NCBI GenBank assembly: GCA_942493055.1
Contig: OW818680.1
Location: 930,001 to 994,000 of the forward strand
Length of the DNA: 64,000 nucleotides
Reading direction: 5' to 3'
Source: CAIZQW01 sp942493055
GTDB taxonomy: Bacteria > Verrucomicrobiota > Kiritimatiellia > RFP12 > UBA1067
Shown in pieces: positions 61,337-64,000 of the stretch (positions within the stretch are counted from its first letter, which is position 1; each line of letters begins with the position of its first letter). The notes beneath the pieces are model-generated. The model was not told the DNA's origin, did not search any database, and worked only from the letters and a program-made list of their open reading frames with translations. Made by a program: the position numbers and the translations under genes.

Positions 61337-61658
61337 CTTTGACTTCTCTTATAGCTATACCCTCTTCAACTTTAGAACTTTCGAACTTTAGAACTTCTCC
61401 CCGCCCTTCTTATAGCGTCTTTTTGCGGAAGAGTTTTCCTTTCGTGTGTTCAGTGTGGTTCGTGGTTAAAACAATCAGCGGTCTCATAGATCCCGCTGTA
61501 CTAAAGGACTTGGGACTCTGGACGTGGGACATGGGGTGGTCAAACGCCCAGTTTCAAGTTTCAAAAAATTCGCGCATTCACGCATTCGAGAATTCGCGAA
61601 TTTCTTCTCCCCCTCCCAACTTACTGACACTTCCAAACTTACTGACACTTTTCGGCCA
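61337..61658. repeat. Mosaic of short tandem and inverted repeats
   Basis: This gap holds AACTTTAGAACTT twice (61368-61380 and 61384-61396), AACTTACTGACACTT twice (61618-61632 and 61636-61650), a CGCATTC-rich stretch with AATTCGCG and CGCGAATT arms (61567-61602) and a palindrome TCGGCCACT/AGTGGCCGA (61652-61669) that contains the stop codon of the next gene. I see no convincing gene in it. Confidence 0.6.
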
Positions 61659-64000
61659 CTAGTGGCCGATCCTAACCCCTTGCGGCGGTTTGACGCCAAA
61701 ACGGATGGACTCTCCTTCGCGTCCGAAATAGCCCCCCCAGCCCACTTGTATCGTTGTGATCTTCTCCACGTTCATCGGCGCGTCCGTCTTGTCAAAGGGA
61801 TGGAATTGGCTGAACAAGAGGATGCTTTGCTTGCCCCCCGCCGCACGTAAGCTGCGTCCTGTGCTGGCGAGATACCGATGCCCTCCCTCGGTCGCGATAA
61901 AGACCAGCAGCTCCGCATGGGTCTCCTGCATCGCCGTCACCTCTGTATCAATCACCACGCCATCGGAATCTTTTAACGAGAAGGGCTTTTCGTAGGAGAA
62001 CCCAAGGAAAAGATGCGTGTCGATATTGCCTTTTGAAAGGGTGCCTACCGCTGTCCATCCGCGCTCAGCAGACCCTTCCAGCTCGGTTTTTACCGTCGGA
62101 TTCGCCCCGATCGCAGCGTGCGTGATCGCAGGCAGCGGTTGCATTACCATCTGACACGTCAGGTTGTCCCCCGCTTTCAGGCGCGCCGGACGCAATGCGG
62201 TGCGCGTACGGAAAATGCGCGCGCCATACCCGCGTAACGTCACATTCTCAAACGTGCCAGCGGCCTGCTTGACAACACTTCCGTCCTCCGGACTCCAAAC
62301 CTCAAAGGGTTCGTTTCCGAGGAACTGCAAGCGCCCCTCCCACGCTTCAGGCTGCGTGTTGATCACAAAGAAGAGGTCATTGCCATCGACCTTGCGATGG
62401 GTCATCTTGATTGCTTCGCTGTTGTGTCCGCTGACCTGCATGTCGCGGGCCAGCACGCGGTCGAGCAGCTTGGGCATCAGTCCCATCACACCTTTCGGCA
62501 GAAAGACGCTCAGACCGCCAGCGGACGATGAAACAATCGAGAACTGCTCCGGCTTCGGGAACATCTCTTGAACAAGCTTGGCGGTCTCAGAACACGGAAA
62601 GGCCTGCTCGCTGTTTTCGGGCACCTGCGTCAGCGCAATCACCACGCCGCCCCGCTTCCAAAAGGCATGGATGTTCTGCATCGCCTTTAACGGCAGTGTC
62701 GTGACCGATGGCAAAATCAGCACACGCCAACGCAGGTCATTGTGCTTCAACTCACCGGAACGGACGTCAGCGCGCATCAGCGCCTGCGAATCGATGAAGA
62801 TGAAATCGCGCTGCGTTGCAAAGAGCAGGTTCCCGGTCTGCCGGAAACTATCCGCAACTGACCGGACCGCATCCCCAGTACTCCACCGCTCCGTCGGCAC
62901 ATACGTTGTCATCAAGCTTTCAGAGGGATAAACCACCGCAATATCCGAAACCTGATATCCGCCCTTGAGCATCGTGCCGCAGCGTCCGATATGCGTATTG
63001 ATCCGTTGCAAGGCGGCATCGTCAAACTGCCGGAAATGGTAGTAACTCGTGAAGGTGTTGATCCCGCCCCACTGCAACAAATTACAGGTGCCACGCACCT
63101 GCTCCTCGGTGACAATGATTTTTGGACGCGCATCCCCCTCAGGCCGATAGTTTTCAGAATGATCCGACACTTCGCACATGACCAATCGATTCTGATTCAA
63201 CTCCGCAACGCTGGATAGTATCTTTGCCGACTGCCACGGAACGCTGGGCGGAAGACTGGTCAGGCAGTCGATGCTCGGCGCATCCAGACGGCGGATGCAG
63301 GCAAAGAAGTCGCCGTAAAAAGGCACATGCGCCTCAACGCTCTCCTCCACCAGGAGATGTCCGCCCGAAGGGACTCCATGGTCGCGACACCACGTCTGAA
63401 TCTGGCCGAAGAAATTTTTCGAAACCAGTTGGCTGATCAGCTTCCAAAAGCCAAAACGGATCGCTGCATCGTCGCGCCCAGTCTCTGTCAATAAGGCGGG
63501 CAGATCGCTGATCAGATCGCGGCTTGTGGCCTTTCGATAATCAGCCACCAGCGTGGGCGACCACGGCAGCACCAGATGGGGCTGCGGACGCATCCAGACG
63601 TTCATCAACGACGGTTCATCCGTAAAGGTCGCATCAAAATACTCTCCCAGGTTCTTCCCAAGATGCGCCGCATACTGGTCATGCGTGACCTGAAGGAATT
63701 TGGCTGTCGGCTCAGCCATCAGCAAATTGATGTAGGGCTTCTTGAATGCCAGACTCACCTCGGCATGCGTCCCATGATAGATGAACTCCTCGGTCGCCAG
63801 CAAAATGCACCACGTGTCCTTATCCGGCGTCTTCCAATTCAGAAGACCGTCTGTAACCGCTGTATTGATCGGGATGGCTTCTGTTCGAACCAGCTTGCCT
63901 TCGCGAAGCGGCAGCGCAACGGCAGCCACCAACAACCCTGACGGCGCTTTGAAAGAAACCGCTGTCTTGGCCGCCACATTGGTCATGGCCACCAGCAGAC
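61659..64000 (-). CDS. Large glycoside-hydrolase-like protein, 5' end cut by window
   Basis: The frame is open to the last base of the window, so the N-terminus is missing; a GTG at 63992 is only an in-frame codon. At least 777 residues are visible. The stretch LGEYFDATFTDEPSLMNVWM has the acidic active-site look of a (beta/alpha)8 glycosidase, with an NLLQWGGINTFTSYYHFRQF block and a GGVVIALTQVP-type Rossmann-like part. The last 230 residues form a beta-sandwich (GDNLTCQMVMQPLPAITHAA). I suggest an alpha-L-rhamnosidase/GH106-like enzyme but do not claim the family. The stop lies in a palindrome at 61652-61669. Confidence 0.65.
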   Translation of the reverse strand, partial: LLVAMTNVAAKTAVSFKAPSGLLVAAVALPLREGKLVRTEAIPINTAVTDGLLNWKTPDKDTWCILLATEEFIYHGTHAEVSLAFKKPYINLLMAEPTAKFLQVTHDQYAAHLGKNLGEYFDATFTDEPSLMNVWMRPQPHLVLPWSPTLVADYRKATSRDLISDLPALLTETGRDDAAIRFGFWKLISQLVSKNFFGQIQTWCRDHGVPSGGHLLVEESVEAHVPFYGDFFACIRRLDAPSIDCLTSLPPSVPWQSAKILSSVAELNQNRLVMCEVSDHSENYRPEGDARPKIIVTEEQVRGTCNLLQWGGINTFTSYYHFRQFDDAALQRINTHIGRCGTMLKGGYQVSDIAVVYPSESLMTTYVPTERWSTGDAVRSVADSFRQTGNLLFATQRDFIFIDSQALMRADVRSGELKHNDLRWRVLILPSVTTLPLKAMQNIHAFWKRGGVVIALTQVPENSEQAFPCSETAKLVQEMFPKPEQFSIVSSSAGGLSVFLPKGVMGLMPKLLDRVLARDMQVSGHNSEAIKMTHRKVDGNDLFFVINTQPEAWEGRLQFLGNEPFEVWSPEDGSVVKQAAGTFENVTLRGYGARIFRTRTALRPARLKAGDNLTCQMVMQPLPAITHAAIGANPTVKTELEGSAERGWTAVGTLSKGNIDTHLFLGFSYEKPFSLKDSDGVVIDTEVTAMQETHAELLVFIATEGGHRYLASTGRSLRAAGGKQSILLFSQFHPFDKTDAPMNVEKITTIQVGWGGYFGREGESIRFGVKPPQGVRIGH

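Noticed and set aside
61652..61669. The palindrome TCGGCCACT/AGTGGCCGA as a terminator
   Set aside because: No T-run follows on either strand in the right place, so I treat it as part of the repeat mosaic.
1..64000. tRNA, rRNA genes and CRISPR arrays
   Set aside because: I saw no cloverleaf-like or conserved rRNA sequence and no regularly spaced repeats. A tRNA could escape reading by eye; a tRNAscan-SE run would decide.

Overview
The window looks like a chromosomal segment of a Gram-negative bacterium of the PVC superphylum, most likely Kiritimatiellota or a close Lentisphaerota/Verrucomicrobiota relative. The reasons are a very divergent FtsZ behind FtsA, an autotransporter-associated beta-strand-repeat protein, GntR/LacI chimeric regulators, a haem-c/SUMF1 fusion, secreted sialate-esterase-like and beta-helix proteins, and many palindromic intergenic repeats. 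I saw no rRNA, tRNA, CRISPR array or intact insertion sequence. The phylum is an inference from gene content.

Layout. 1-2136: end of ftsA and a divergent ftsZ. 2138-5240: an FmdB-type zinc ribbon, a fused Memo-AMMECR1 protein and an orphan ABC ATPase. 5209-14987: a carbohydrate/surface locus. A GntR/LacI regulator is followed by a leftward group (beta-strand-repeat protein, SGNH hydrolase, secreted protein of unknown function) and a rightward group (NodB-like deacetylase, Asp-box propeller protein). The two groups diverge around a promoter region that carries repeated GTATCTCATAG-type sites. 15039-19643: housekeeping genes pgpA, argC, parB and a cardiolipin synthase. 19826-28053: a probable eight-gene run from an aminotransferase and citrate synthase to proC, closed by a strong terminator that lies inside the opposing gene. 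28644-36220: a signalling island with two single-domain response regulators, a 47-residue protein, a PilB/GspE-type ATPase, a ChpT-like histidine phosphotransferase candidate and a 1395-residue hybrid kinase.

The most interesting region is 37057-48914. It is one leftward train of eleven genes, mostly overlapping by a few bases, behind a good sigma70-type promoter (48988-49016). It encodes two acyl carrier proteins, an active ketosynthase, a cysteine-less chain-length-factor-like ketosynthase, a condensation-type acyltransferase, an FAD oxidoreductase, a radical SAM/SPASM enzyme fused to a hotdog dehydratase, a LolA-like carrier, an MMPL exporter, a DUF3261-like lipoprotein and a B12-type radical SAM enzyme. 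The two ACPs, KS, CLF, dehydratase, LolA, MMPL and DUF3261 are the signature of aryl-polyene/flexirubin-type clusters. The radical SAM enzymes and the condensation-type acyltransferase are not part of the classical set, and no ketoreductase, AMP ligase or ammonia lyase is present. I read it as an undescribed variant of an outer-membrane lipid/polyene pathway.

49057-64000: secreted enzymes (sialate O-acetylesterase-like, nitrilase, haem/propeller/SUMF1 giant, beta-helix protein, glycoside-hydrolase-like protein cut by the window end), a second B12-type radical SAM enzyme with an unusual CX4CX2C motif, a toxin-antitoxin pair with a truncated PIN toxin, and intergenic sequences rich in inverted and tandem repeats.
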